Shown here: positions 14,690 through 14,734 of the stretch, piece by piece
Layout: each line of letters opens with the position of its first letter
How positions within the stretch are numbered: the stretch's first letter is position 1
NCBI GenBank assembly: GCA_001789205.1
Contig: MFYT01000020.1
Location: 1 to 14,734, forward strand
Reading direction: 5' to 3'
DNA length: 14,734 nucleotides
DNA from: Candidatus Raymondbacteria bacterium RIFOXYA2_FULL_49_16
GTDB lineage: Bacteria; Fibrobacterota; OXYB2-FULL-49-7; XYB2-FULL-49-35
Notes under the pieces: model-generated
The model's database searches: none
What the model saw: only the letters and a program-made list of their open reading frames with translations
Told to the model about the DNA's origin: nothing
Program-made: the position numbers and the translations under genes

Positions 14690-14734
14690 CGCACTCCCCC
14701 CCCTCGGACAATCGCTAAATCCTTCGAAATTCCA

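Overview
The window looks like chromosome from a Gram-negative, outer-membrane-bearing bacterium. The evidence is two beta-barrel outer-membrane proteins, two lipoproteins with lipobox cysteines, a Tat-type signal and a carboxynorspermidine-type polyamine dehydrogenase. The style of the barrel proteins (one with SprA-like strand motifs) suggests the FCB/Fibrobacterota neighbourhood. That placement is inference; no rRNA or marker gene is present to settle it.

Layout. (1) 1-1000 is a repeat-rich module: a REP-associated tyrosine (HUH) transposase gene surrounded by four copies of a palindromic repeat. One copy sits in frame inside the transposase gene itself, and a 90-bp direct repeat flanks the gene. 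(2) 1017-2554 holds a minus-strand gene for an outer-membrane barrel protein, ending in a strong hairpin-plus-T-tract terminator. (3) 2555-2751 is an AT-rich divergent intergenic region with a likely sigma70-type promoter for the barrel gene and a 29-bp palindrome that could be an operator. (4) 2752-14673 is a run of seven plus-strand genes with gaps of 47 bp or less and two ATGA overlaps, ending in a weak intrinsic terminator that overlaps the last stop codon.

The plus-strand run encodes, in order: carboxynorspermidine synthase; a 936-aa multidomain GH123/DUF4091-type glycosidase-like protein without a signal peptide; an 1180-aa secreted fusion of a beta-propeller to an outer-membrane barrel; a LamG-like plus DUF1961 (YesU-like) secreted protein; a Tat-type lipoprotein with two FN3 domains and a DUF362 domain; a small DUF6599-like lipoprotein; and a UbiA/MenA-type membrane prenyltransferase.

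How they may work together: the middle of the run (glycosidase-like, propeller-barrel, DUF1961) reads as a cell-surface carbohydrate-interaction set. The last three genes are translationally coupled and probably form a second, membrane-associated functional block (two lipoproteins plus a prenyltransferase). No member of either block has an experimentally known partner here, so the link is inferred only from gene order. The most unusual items are the transposase with its own REP hairpin translated in frame, and the propeller-barrel fusion.
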